Source: Monoraphidium neglectum
Taxonomy: Eukaryota; Chlorophyta; Chlorophyceae; Sphaeropleales; Selenastraceae
Direction of reading: 5' to 3'
Assembly: GCF_000611645.1 (NCBI RefSeq)
Contig: NW_014011573.1
Coordinates: 1-10,689 of the forward strand
Length of the DNA stretch: 10,689 nucleotides
The position numbers and the translations under genes were made by a program. The notes below the pieces were generated by a model that saw only the letters and a program-made list of their open reading frames with translations, did not search any database and was not told the origin of the DNA. Shown piece after piece: positions 1 to 9,098 of the stretch (positions within the stretch are counted from its first letter, which is position 1; every line of letters begins with the position of its first letter).

Positions 1-2092
1 CGCCATCCCCGCCGCCGCCACCTCCGCCGTCCCCGTCACCAGCGCCCGTGGCGTCGCCGTCCCCGTCACCAGCGCCCGTGGCGTCGCCGTCCCCGTCACC
101 AGCGCCTGTGGCATCTCCCTCCCCATCACCAGCGCCTGTGGCATCTCCCTCCCCATCACCAGCGTCACCAGCGCCTGTGGCATCACCATCCCCTGCCACA
201 GCATCACCGGAGCCAGTGACGTCACCGTCCCCGTCGCCATCATCACCGGAGCCAGTGACATCACCGTCCCCGTCACCAGCACCCGTGGCGTCCCCCTCCC
301 CGTCACCAGAACCCGTGGCGTCCCCCTCCCCGCCATCAGAACCCGTGGCGTCTCCCTCCCCGTCACCAGAACCCGTGGCATCTCCCTCCCCGTCACCTGC
401 GTCACCAGTGCCTGTGGCATCACCGTCTCCTGCCCCAGCATCACCGGAACCAGTGGCGTCTCCCTCCCCATCCCCATCGTCACCAGAACCTGTCGTATCT
501 CCTTCCCCATCCCCATCATCACCACTGCCCCCAAGCCCTGTTCCGCCACGTCCAGATACAATCTACATTGACCACAAAATCCTCGTCCTTACGATCCCGG
601 GTGAGCTGTTGCCTGATGACTGACCCATCAGGTTGTGGCGATACGCTCAGTCTGTATTTCGTGTGCATGCCGGTGGACGCCTGGGCGGCAAGACTTGTAC
701 ACGCTTGGCGTCGCTGCTTCAAAGCCACAAGCGCGCTCGGGTCGCGTTGACAGCACGCATATCATGCCAGCAGCGGTGGGGGCCAATGCGCGGCTTTGCG
801 GGGCAACGAATGTGCGGCTGCTTATGTCAGGGCACACCAGCTTTGACTGCGGCACGGGTGCGGCAGGCTGCTGCGTTTTGCCTCTTACCCATGCCCCGCC
901 CCCCGACCACAAACTCACCATGACCCATGCACTCTGCTTTGCACATTCCCTCGCCTCGGCGCTCCTGGCTGGCTCCGCCCGAGAACAGGCTTTGGAGAGA
1001 TTGACTTCCTTGAGGCTGTTTTCAAGGGCTACGGCGTGCCATACGATGTCGTGCGCTGGGACGAGGCTAATGTGGCCCCCCCAAAGCCAGACCTGACCGC
1101 CCTCCTGTGGAACCCTGACGGCTCTGCCAGATACTCGTCCTACGTCATGTGAGGGCGCAGCAACGGCGATACACGCTCATTAATGGTTTTTCGTTCGGGA
1201 CTATTGGCTGCATGTTCACGGCCCCCTCAAGCCTGTTGACCCATCCCCTCCACCTCCTCAGCAAAGGAACATCCCCTCTGGTGCGGCTGGGCACGACTCA
1301 TCCCTCAGTCAATCGCCAACACCCTCAATTCCAGGCTGTCTCTTGACTGCCGAGATGCGTCCATCACGCTCCCCAAATGCACAGGTTCCCGCACCTAGAG
1401 GAGTCCAGCCTGATGACCAAGGCTGAAATCGACATCCTCTGGGACTTTGCGCGCCGCACCGGCGCGCGCAGCCTGCACGTGAACATCTGGCTGGGCACCG
1501 TCGGCTACGGCGCCTTTGGGCCCTGCGCCGCCGACGAGGGCTCTGCCTTTTCATTCACGGCGGCGACGCCAGTGGGCGTGTCGGGCATCAACCTGGGGAG
1601 TGCCAAGCTCAACTATGCGGGCATCTACAGGTGAGGGCGGGCCGCTCCGCAACGTTGCGTTAACGCTTCAGCACTGTCCGCCAGTGCTGCCTTGTATGAT
1701 CGAGCTCCGACGTTTGACCGCACCCTACTGAGAATCATCACCAGGTTTGGTTTGGAGCAGATGCTCCTTGCGGGCGGCAGCTGGTCGCACAATTTGGAGC
1801 TATCACCCAGCTCTTGAAATGGTCCCACTCCCCAAACACGCACCCTCCCCTATGATCTGCTGTGACGGCGTACAGGTGCCCTGCTACCGGCTTCCCTAGC
1901 GGCCAATGCGCCCTCTACAATGTTCCCGCGATCAACGGCGTCGCGGGCACCTCGGGCAGCATCATCACCAACTGCTCGGTGCAGCCCATTGTCATCCAGG
2001 ACTCAGACGGCGGCGTGGTGGCATCCCTGACAACGTAAGCACGCCTGCCTGCTGCTGGTTTGGCGACAAAGAACACTCACACACCAGTATCG

Positions 2093-2166
<74 letters not shown>

Positions 2167-5100
2167 TTTGTACACCAGAGCTCTTTGCATGTTCTTTGCG
2201 TCGTGTTCCGCGGTTTTGGCATGAGTTGGCATCACAGCGTGCAGGGCAGCCCGGTGGCTGTGTGCACGCCGTGGCTCGCCCCACCCCCCTCCCCTGCAAG
2301 ACTGCCCTGGACACCACACGCACCACCGCCCATGCAGGTATGAGGACGGCCGCGAGACGATGTCGTTTATGCACGGCTGCGCGGCATGGAGCTCATCGTG
2401 CCTGCTGCTCGGCCACATGGCGCTGGCCTGGCTGACTCAGAACATCATCCCTGGGGAGAGAACCGTCCTGCTGTCCGTCCAGGTGAGTGTTGCACACAGT
2501 CCGGGTCTGTGTTTGGAGGCAAGGGCGATGCATGCGTGCAAGTGGTGTCAAAGTCGCGTCGATGTAGCAAAAAGAAGGTCCGAACAAGGGGCAGGTGACA
2601 ATTTCATCACACAACCTGGGCCGCCGCCACTTGGATCCTGCAACCATACCAGCCCTCACGACAAGTCCGTCTGTGAAACTACAACTCTGGACCCTGGGAG
2701 CCTTGGCTCCCACATATTTGTATAAGCCGGCTGCCACTTGCCTACAGCTCCAGTGCAACCTCCACCCGTCACATCCCAGCACGACCCATCTGTCTTCAGC
2801 CCCACGCCCACCACCCACCAACCCCCACTTGCCCACCCGCAATCCCCCACACCCCTATCAGACCGATGATGTCTTCCTGTCCACGTTCCAGGACGACACC
2901 AACGACTACTTCCGCACCAGCCCCGCAGACCTGAACGCGCACATCGCGTGGCAGGACAGCCTTAGGCCCCCAAACTCGATCCGCGGCATCCGGCTGCCCC
3001 CCGGCTCGTCCATCACGTGCGAAGGCTGCTGCATGCGGAGCTGATTGCTCACAACCCGCGGAACGGCATCGAGCTGTTGCAGCCGTCATCATCGCATGTC
3101 CATGCGACGTTGTGCATGTCCACTGTAGGCTGTCTTGCGTTGCGACCAACGCAACAGCGCTGCTGCTCTCGGCACACCGGTACCTCACCTGGCCCCGCCC
3201 TCCCCTTGATATCTGTTCACAACCTTGTCTATCCTCACCACGGTTGCCCCGCCCAGGATTGATTTCCCCTTCAACGGCAACGGCATCCTGGGGGCCACGG
3301 GCAAGGAGCTGGAGGTGGCGGACGGGTCCTGCAGCGCCTCGGACGAGTACGTCGACCTAGGCTGCTCCTGCTTCCTGCTGACGCGCGCGGCCTGCCCCAT
3401 GTCCCAGCCAGAGTTCTGCAGGAACTGCACCAAGGACTGGGCCAAGCCGGCGGGCTTCGGCACAGACAAGTTTCCTAATGTGAGACCGCTGCGGTGCCCA
3501 GCAAATCTAGTGCTGGGGTGGTGGGCTATTGCTCTTGATACAAACAAGCTGATCCGCATGAGCCATGCACGTGTTTTCCAACTGTACACACGCACGTCAA
3601 AGACGAGAGCATACCTGCCTGTGCTGTGCCGCCCCCCCGAACTTGCAGCCGCTGCCAGCAAATTACAGCGCCGACAGCTGGCCTGCGCGGATCAGCCAGG
3701 ACCCATTGGCAGCTGCCGTGCTGGCGGACGCTGGCGGAGTTGCGACCAAGTTCTTCTACAGCCACCACACCGTGAGAGAGCGATCTCTCTTTTCAGGATC
3801 ACCGCCCCTCTGAAGTGTTGCGCAGCGCGCAGGGAAGCTGGCGCACCCCAAGCATTCCCCCGTGACGCCAAGCCTCGGTGCATGACGTGGCTTCACAACT
3901 GCGACACAAGCTATCACACAACTGGTTCACCCCTGCATGCACCAAAATCGACCTCCTGCCTGCACGCGCACCCCACAGTTCACGCACCAGATCCTGGACA
4001 ACGCCACCCTGTACGACGCCAACCTGCAGCTCTCCCTCAACAAACAGATGGCGGTGAGTTTAGGACGTAGTCGATACACGCCAGCCCGCCCTTGCAAGCA
4101 AGCACACATCAACGCATCCCAGCGTCAGCCATGCCAACAGCTGGTAATGGCACGTGACTGATCGGGCCTCTCTGTTTAACCGTTCGGATCGTTACCACGC
4201 AACTACCCCTCACGCCCCCCCCCTCCCGGGCAGGACAAGCTGGGCCTGACTCCCAGGACCGCGGTGTTCAGCTCCCAGTGCATGGTCACGCCCGGCATCA
4301 GCGGCCTCGTCAACGGCGACGCGCTGCAGGGGCTGTGGCAGAACGGGTTGCAGTGCGCCACGGGCGACAACACGTGGGCGCACCTCAAGAACCCCGACAA
4401 CGTCCACCAGATGCTCTACACGACGCAGGTACGTGTGCCATGGTCACAAGTCGGGCTGGCCTCTCTGGTGCTCCCTGTGAGGCGGCGGCGGCGGCCCCCT
4501 TAAGTTGCACTTTAAACTGCCGCGCGTCAGTGTGTCTGCAGGACTTCCTGAAGGGCCGTCTGTTGCATAGTATCAAATTGCTGCATGCCCCATGTTGTGC
4601 CCTCACGGACTGACAATTTGTCGCTCGTTCAATGCCTTGGCCCCTTCCGTAGGCTACCAATGGCTTTGCCAATTTTGCCATCTTGCCGCGCTGGGCTGCA
4701 GGTCCGTGAGGGGGGAGGTGGCATGGGGTCCAGCGCATGCTCCGCCCCACATGCGCTGTGTGTGTAAGGCATGGCTTAGCAGCTTTGGGCCTATTGTAAT
4801 GATCACCCCCAGTGCACAAGGCGCCCCATGTTCTACTTTTACGTGTGCGTGCACCCCCCCCTAGTACACATGGGCACGCGCGCACACGCACGCACCCCCC
4901 CCCCCCCACACACACACACACGTGCACACACCCCTTGTAGAGATCTACTTCAATTGCAGCACCGTCGCCCAGAACGAGCGGCTGTACCACGCCATCTACC
5001 CCTTCATCGCCGACTACTCCATGGCCGCTATCCTCTCACGGGAGTCCAACCGCGTGCTGGCCAACCTCCTCGCCCTCCGCAAGGACCCGTGAGTCGACGA

Positions 5101-5923
5101 GAGCCCGCAGATGGCCGCCTTTGGGGGGGGCCTTGCTGAAGCAAAACACCTCGCATAGTTTTTGGCAAGCAAGGACTGCAAAGGCGGCTCCTCTTCAGGA
5201 TACAAACACCACTGCAAGGGGCAATGAAGCTCAGACCTGTTCCTCGCACGGCAGTGTGAACTCCAAAGCCACCTCCTGCTTGATGCGATCCCACCGACCC
5301 ACTCCGCAGGCACATGATGCACCAGGCCAACCTCAGGGTAGAGGCGGACGGGTGCGCAGGCCTGGAATGGACAACAGAGCGTGTGTTTCTGCATGCCTTG
5401 GGCTCTCTATCTCCTTGCTGTGTTGTTTGTGGTGGTGGAGAGACACATGCCCTGACAGATTGAAGCGAGTGCTGATCACACGCAAACCATGCACCTACAC
5501 GCAACTCACCTTGCACGCGTGCGGCCGGCGTTCGTCCCCATGTTGTGCAGGATGAGCCTGGTGATGCGCTGGGTGGAGGCGGTCCTGAGGAAGCTGACCG
5601 CCTGCGTCACCTGGCCCGTCCAGTCCCTCAAGCTCGACGACCTGCAGCAGCAGTTCAAGCTCAGGGAGCAGCGCGACAACTGCAAGCTCGCCTACAGGCT
5701 GGCGGTATCCACGGCGACCAACAAGGTGACGGGCGTCGCCGTCACCAGCCAGCCGGGCGCGACGTCCGGGTGCAGCGCCCCGCTGACGGTCGGCGCCGGG
5801 GCCGCCGTGTCGGGCGGCGCCGTCGACGCGACCGATGCGGCCGCGCCGGTGTACCGGGTCGCTCTTGGTGCGGGGGGGACTGCAACTCTCGGCGCCAACC
5901 TTGACTGGAAGCCAACGCGGTGA
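1..5923 (+). CDS. Stalked Agd3-like (CE18/CBM87) polysaccharide deacetylase, 14 exons, 5' partial
   Basis: My exon model is 1-600, 989-1148, 1385-1630, 1876-2034, 2338-2482, 2862-3016, 3257-3479, 3649-3771, 3979-4053, 4234-4428, 4653-4701, 4941-5088, 5310-5351 and 5551-5923 (TGA). All 13 introns are GT-AG and every junction keeps phase, giving 896 residues after position 3. Residues 1 to about 178 are an (SP)n stalk. From about 186 the protein resembles fungal and bacterial Agd3: a CBM87-like beta domain, then a deacetylase domain with TDD (437-439) and HTFTH (602-606), then a short beta-rich C-terminus. In the family these Asp/His residues bind the metal and catalyse N-deacetylation of GalNAc-containing exopolysaccharide. 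Many cysteines and N-glycosylation sequons (for example NCT, NAT) fit a secreted protein. The start and any signal peptide lie upstream of the window. Family call about 85% sure; substrate unknown. Confidence 0.85.
3..540 (+). repeat. Ser-Pro (hydroxyproline-rich glycoprotein) stalk coding repeat
   Basis: This stretch encodes about 178 residues almost wholly of Ser, Pro, Ala, Val and Glu, built from a decapeptide theme (SPSPSPAPVA) with variants such as SPSSPEPVTSPSP. In green algae (SP)n tracts are typically hydroxylated and O-glycosylated and form stiff rods in wall and matrix glycoproteins. At DNA level the unit is 30 bp: copies at 42-71 and 72-101 are identical to each other, and copies at 102-131 and 132-161 are identical to each other but differ from the first pair. 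Further copies degrade and gain 9-bp insertions (GCGTCACCA). The tract runs off the left edge, so its full length is unknown. Confidence 0.9.
541..2482 (+). other. Exon group coding the CBM87-like N-terminal domain
   Basis: The end of exon 1 and exons 2-5 (989-1148, 1385-1630, 1876-2034, 2338-2482) encode residues about 181-436. It begins with a strand reading KILVLTIPGG and then FKGYGVPYDVV, which matches the opening of Agd3-type proteins (a Rossmann-like strand followed by a G-(I/V)-P-Y-(D/E)-V-V element). A conserved-looking block follows (LMTKAEIDILWDFARRTGAR), where the family asks whether a tract of time or sequence is open, and then beta-rich sequence with CPATGFPSGQCALYNVP. Exon 3 must start at 1385. 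An earlier acceptor at 1334 would bring in a stop codon within four codons in this frame. Intron 4 carries the (AC)35 tract; introns 1 (601-988) and 5 (2483-2861) hold nothing I recognise. Domain assignment is by remembered family resemblance. Confidence 0.65.
2095..2164 (+). repeat. (AC)35 microsatellite in intron 4 of the deacetylase gene
   Basis: Seventy uninterrupted bases of AC dinucleotide lie 60 bp after the donor at 2035. The tract explains the Thr-His and Cys-Val open frames across this segment, which are not genes. An uninterrupted run of this length should be polymorphic between strains. Confidence 0.97.
2862..5088 (+). other. Exon group coding the CE18-like deacetylase domain
   Basis: Exons 6-12 encode residues 437-759. 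Exon 6 opens exactly on TDDVFLS, the equivalent of the first Asp motif of polysaccharide deacetylases. Exon 7 carries FPFNGNGILG, exon 8 ends in FFYSHHT and exon 9 begins FTHQILDNATL, so the H-(S/T)-X-X-H metal motif is made only after splicing. Exon 10 has SQCMVTPGISGLVNGDAL, a block I associate with Agd3 homologues, and exon 11/12 reads FAILPRWAAEIYFNCST. Junction 6/7 uses a weak donor (GTGCGA at 3017) that restores SSIT-IDFPFNGNG; reading on instead reaches TGA at 3042-3044. All expected Asp/His ligands are present, so the enzyme looks catalytically intact. Confidence 0.75.
4895..4920 (+). repeat. C13 plus (AC)n tract before the 3' splice site of intron 11
   Basis: Thirteen C residues are followed directly by thirteen bases of AC dinucleotide. 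More CA-rich sequence (CGTGCACACACCCC) then leads into the acceptor TTGTAG at 4935-4940. The pyrimidine run may help define the acceptor. Homopolymer length here is a likely sequencing-error site, but it is intronic and does not affect the reading frame. Confidence 0.9.
5310..5923 (+). other. Exons coding the helical link and C-terminal beta domain
   Basis: Exon 13 (5310-5351, 42 nt) and exon 14 (5551-5923) encode residues 759-896. Exon 13 reads HMMHQANLRVEADG. The donor must be at 5352 (GTGCGC), because the nearer GTAGAG at 5338 would leave phase 0 while exon 14 needs phase 2. Exon 14 starts with a helix (MSLVMRWVEAVLRKLT), then an amphipathic stretch (LDDLQQQFKLREQRDN), and ends with about 70 residues rich in Ala, Gly, Thr and Val that look like a small beta sandwich. 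The stop is TGA at 5921-5923. Agd3 also has a small C-terminal domain of this size; its role here is unknown. Confidence 0.7.
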
Positions 5924-6985
5924 TTTTAGAAGCCGAGCCATTGTGAGCATTGCCGGCTGGGCACAACAGCCAATCAGCAGCCCAGGGCGCACTCTATTGC
6001 GCCGCCACGTGCGGTGGACGTGGATTGATCCTCTCTGGTTGCGGAGGGGCCCGGCAGACCAGGATATTTGTTGCCTGCCTCACGCCCGGCAACCAGCCAT
6101 GGACCAGCCGTGGCTATGTTTGTGCTCACGGCACCCCCATTGGAGCCAACGGGCTCATCAATAAAGCCACACAGTGTGCCAGCAGGCCCACACGCATCGC
6201 CCACGTGAGTTGCAATCGGCAACATGTTGGGGCCCTGCGGCAATAGCGTGGCCTGCGCAGGGACACCAAGCGCTTCAGGGCCCAACCACTCACGCATCTG
6301 ACACGCCGTCTTCAAGTCTTGCACGCGCCGTGCGAGATATGCCCTTGCTCCTGAATTGCGGCATGGCAGAACAAACACAATGTTGCAACCTGTTTTGGGA
6401 GGGGGGCATGTGTGGATGTTCTGGGTCCGGGGGATCAAGAACGCAGCCCAAGCGGCTTACTGTGGGTGTTGGGCGGGTGCAGCACAGCTGCCTATTTTCG
6501 CACTCTCCATCCCTGGACTGGTTTTGGCTTGCACCTCAATAACCAGTTCTCGACCCGTCCAAGTGCGCGGGAGAGACGCAGGCCTGGTGCACACACGCCA
6601 TCAAGAGCAATTCTGCCCTGCCCGTACCCAGCTGGCCAGCAGCTCGTGCGAGTGGCGGTCTCTGTGCCTATGCATTGGCCTTAAATCCTGCCGTTGCGCA
6701 GCCGCGCTGGAGCTTTTGGCTCCCGTGGTTCTGTGTGGCGCCCTGGACAATGAGGTGGTCGCCTGGGTCTGCATCAGGGCTGGCCCCTGGACCCGCACAA
6801 GTGCGCTTCACTCTGCCAAATAAAGCTTACAAGTGCGCGCGTACGAGCGCAGGCCCCCTTTGTTAGGGTGGCTTGGCAGGCAGCTGTGCCACGTGCGTGC
6901 AAAGCCTTTGCTGAGCACGCATGGCCGGATGCGGCCAGCCCCGGTCGCACTAGGCCTGCACACACTTTCGGTCCAGGGTCATTGT
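5924..6985 (+). other. 3' flank of the deacetylase gene; no gene supported
   Basis: This holds the 3' UTR of the upstream gene and its unknown transcript end. AATAAA occurs at 6160-6165 and 6819-6824, but the usual green algal signal TGTAA is not found. Open frames exist on both strands without a recognisable family. The only one that reads like real coding sequence is 5986-6204, described separately. No tRNA fold or terminal repeats were seen. Confidence 0.5.
5986..6204 (+). other. Possible orphan exon, unknown product
   Basis: The segment lies between an acceptor-like CCCAG (5981-5985) and a perfect donor GTGAGT (6205-6210). It is open for 73 codons in one frame with a balanced composition: several Cys and Gly, and sequences such as ARQTRIFVACLTPG and GYVCAHGTPIGANG. 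It begins 62 bp after the stop of the deacetylase gene. I do not recognise the sequence. It could be an exon of an alternative transcript, a remnant of a lost gene, or chance. The opposite strand is also open here (to 6438), so strand is uncertain. Confidence 0.25.
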
Positions 6986-8330
6986 TCGTTCCAAGGTGTG
7001 AACGAATTCCGCATACACGCGTTTCCTGCCATTGTCACGTTGCCTGTTGCCTTGTGAGTCGCTCATCACCCATCGGCTGATGATCGCGTAGCAGACGACG
7101 CATCGGCGGCCAGTGCGCAAACCAGGCCCGTCACGCTGTCGCAGCACGCTGTGTCGTTGGAGCCACGCGACAGGGGGCACTAGTGTTGTCTTTATCGAGT
7201 GTGCACACCCACTCGTTGAGGGCCGCCGCAGAAGATGACATGGCGCGCGCCCCCACCTCCACTCAATTTACAACTCTCTCACTGCGTTTACTTGTGGTGC
7301 ATCCGGCGCCGCAGCCAATGAAAACTGATGCCATGCTAAAGTGGCCAACGGGCATCGCCAAGCACCACCCGATTCGATGCAAAGCTGATCATTTTGTAGA
7401 ACCTTTACAAAGGCATCCCTACCCTCCGCGCCTCGCATTGCAGCACCTGTTCCCTCACAACGCAAAGTGTGCCTTGGCTGCGCTTGGCGCACATCACGTA
7501 CCCACCTTCCCACACAACGCATGCAGTGTCTGGGTGCAAATGGATGTTTAAAGCGCTGCTCTTAATGGCAATTATTGGTGCGAAGTTGGCTGCCGCTGCT
7601 TGCTTGCATATGTTACCATCGTGCCCGCGCCGCGCAGTCAAATCAGTTAGCGGACCGGAGGGCGGTTTCCTGGGTGCCGATCTAGCGCTTCACAGAGCAA
7701 CCACACGGCAGCTTGAGGAGAGATCAATAGTGCAGCCCGGGTGGCGCGCCTGCTGCGGGCCACGACTGCCTGCAATCACATTGGTCGGGCTTGGCGCTGC
7801 GGCGGCCGCATGAGTCTCGCAGCAACAGGAAGGCGCAAGGTGGGGGCCGCAACGTAATTTGGGGGGACTGAGCTGTCGAAGGATGCGCAGGTAATTTGGG
7901 GGGTCCACAGTGATTGGCAGGGATCCGTTGTCAGAGGGACGAGCTCCTGCAGGGATGCCACCAATTGTGAATGCCGCAGGCGTGCCAATGCAGCAGTGTC
8001 CCTGAGCCCCCCATGTGATGTGCGGAAACTGGATTTGAAGACAGTGGGGTCACACGCCAGGAACGTGGTTCGCAGTTGCAAGCGGCAGGCCGCCCCTCCA
8101 GCTCCCCCAGCAGAAGCGCGGGCGCCATGTGTCGAGGCGGCAGGTGTTTGGGCAGCCGCGCCCGTGTGGCGGTGGGCGGCGCACAGCAGCGGGCGCAGGG
8201 ATAAACGCACTCGAAAGTACCTTATGTCGAATGACAGTTTCATGTTTGAATTATTCGCTCGATGCTGCTGAGCTCCACGCGGCAACAAAAAATCACCCGA
8301 GGCTGGTCACACGTCCACCCCGCGGTGTGG
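6986..8330. other. Intergenic stretch, no gene supported
   Basis: The base composition is more mixed than in the exons, and no open frame shows a recognisable family or clear exon borders. The longest frame is on the minus strand (7776-8288, 170 codons) and is listed under findings. A 13-base word is duplicated at 7854-7866 and 7891-7903. A short perfect hairpin (TCATCA at 7063-7068 with TGATGA at 7078-7083) is too small to interpret. Confidence 0.5.
7854..7903 (+). repeat. Duplicated 13-mer GTAATTTGGGGGG
   Basis: GTAATTTGGGGGG occurs at 7854-7866 and again at 7891-7903, a 37-bp spacing with unrelated sequence between. I see no longer copy and no third copy nearby. It could be a pair of protein-binding sites or a trace of a small duplication. 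No function is assigned. Confidence 0.7.
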
Positions 8331-8502
8331 TTGCGATATATGCAGAGCGTATAGTCGCGTAAAAAACCTGCAAGACACTCACAGCCCTGCTTCGACGGCG
8401 GCAGGCGGCGAGGCGCGCTCCCGGCACGCAGCTGGTGTTGCAGTGGCAGCAGCTGTCGAGCGCCGCCCTACAGCGGCGCCAGCGGCAGCGGGGCGGCTTG
8501 TG
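8331..8502 (+). promoter_or_regulatory. Presumed promoter and 5' UTR of the C2-domain gene
   Basis: The stretch lies directly upstream of the first plausible ATG at 8503. It contains an A/T-rich word GATATATG (8335-8342) in otherwise GC-rich sequence, a reasonable but weak TATA-like element about 160 bp before the ATG. The reading frame is open upstream of 8503 without another ATG, so the transcript start is not fixed by the sequence. Confidence 0.3.
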
Positions 8503-9062
8503 ATGGCGGCATCAGAAGAGCACGCCCCATATGGCTACGATGGTGGGTGCGGGCGCCCTAGCATCCCGTGGGGCGCGTTTTTGGGCATTGCTGCACGCGG
8601 GGAGCATCGGGCCTCACCCATTATGGCAAGCGTGATGCCGATGGCATCCGGCCGCCCTAGCCATGCCCTCCGCCGCGCCCGCGCCGCGCTGCAGCGGCGA
8701 AGCAGCACAGGCGCTCCCTTGCTCAGATCAGAGCGTACGTTTGGGCTTGGCCCTCACTCCGGCCCGCGCGGTTGAGCCGACAGCAATGTGTGACGATTCC
8801 CTCCCTTACTCAGCCATGGGCCCCGCGCGCGCGACCACCTGCACCAACACATGCGCCGCGCGCACGCACGCGCAAACATGACACCATGCAGTGCGTGTGC
8901 ACCTGGTGGCGGGGTCGGGCCTGCTCAGGGCCGACTGGTATGGCAAGGGGGACCCCTATGTGGTCGCTGAGGTCGCCACGCCCTGCGGCGCCAGGCTGCA
9001 ATACAGGTCAGGGCGGGGGCGGGCTGTGTGTGTGTGTGTGTGTTTGTATGCGTATGTGTGCG

Positions 9063-9098
<36 letters not shown>

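Noticed and set aside
1992..2418. Open frames encoding Thr-His and Cys-Val runs
   Set aside because: They are translations of the (AC)35 intronic microsatellite.
4385..4990. 201-codon minus-strand open frame
   Set aside because: It overlaps exons 10-12 of the deacetylase gene, includes translated CA and C runs, and shows no family resemblance.
601..5550. Stops and frame changes between the conserved blocks, suggesting a pseudogene
   Set aside because: Every break lies between GT and AG signals, and all 13 junctions restore phase and the expected family sequence, so these are introns.
6160..6824. Two AATAAA hexamers as poly(A) signals of the deacetylase gene
   Set aside because: Green algae mostly use TGTAA, the hexamers lie 240 and 900 bp past the stop, and one sits inside the coding-looking segment. 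Without transcript data neither can be assigned.
7063..7083. Hairpin TCATCA / TGATGA with a 9-base loop
   Set aside because: A six-base stem is expected by chance and there is no T tract or gene context.
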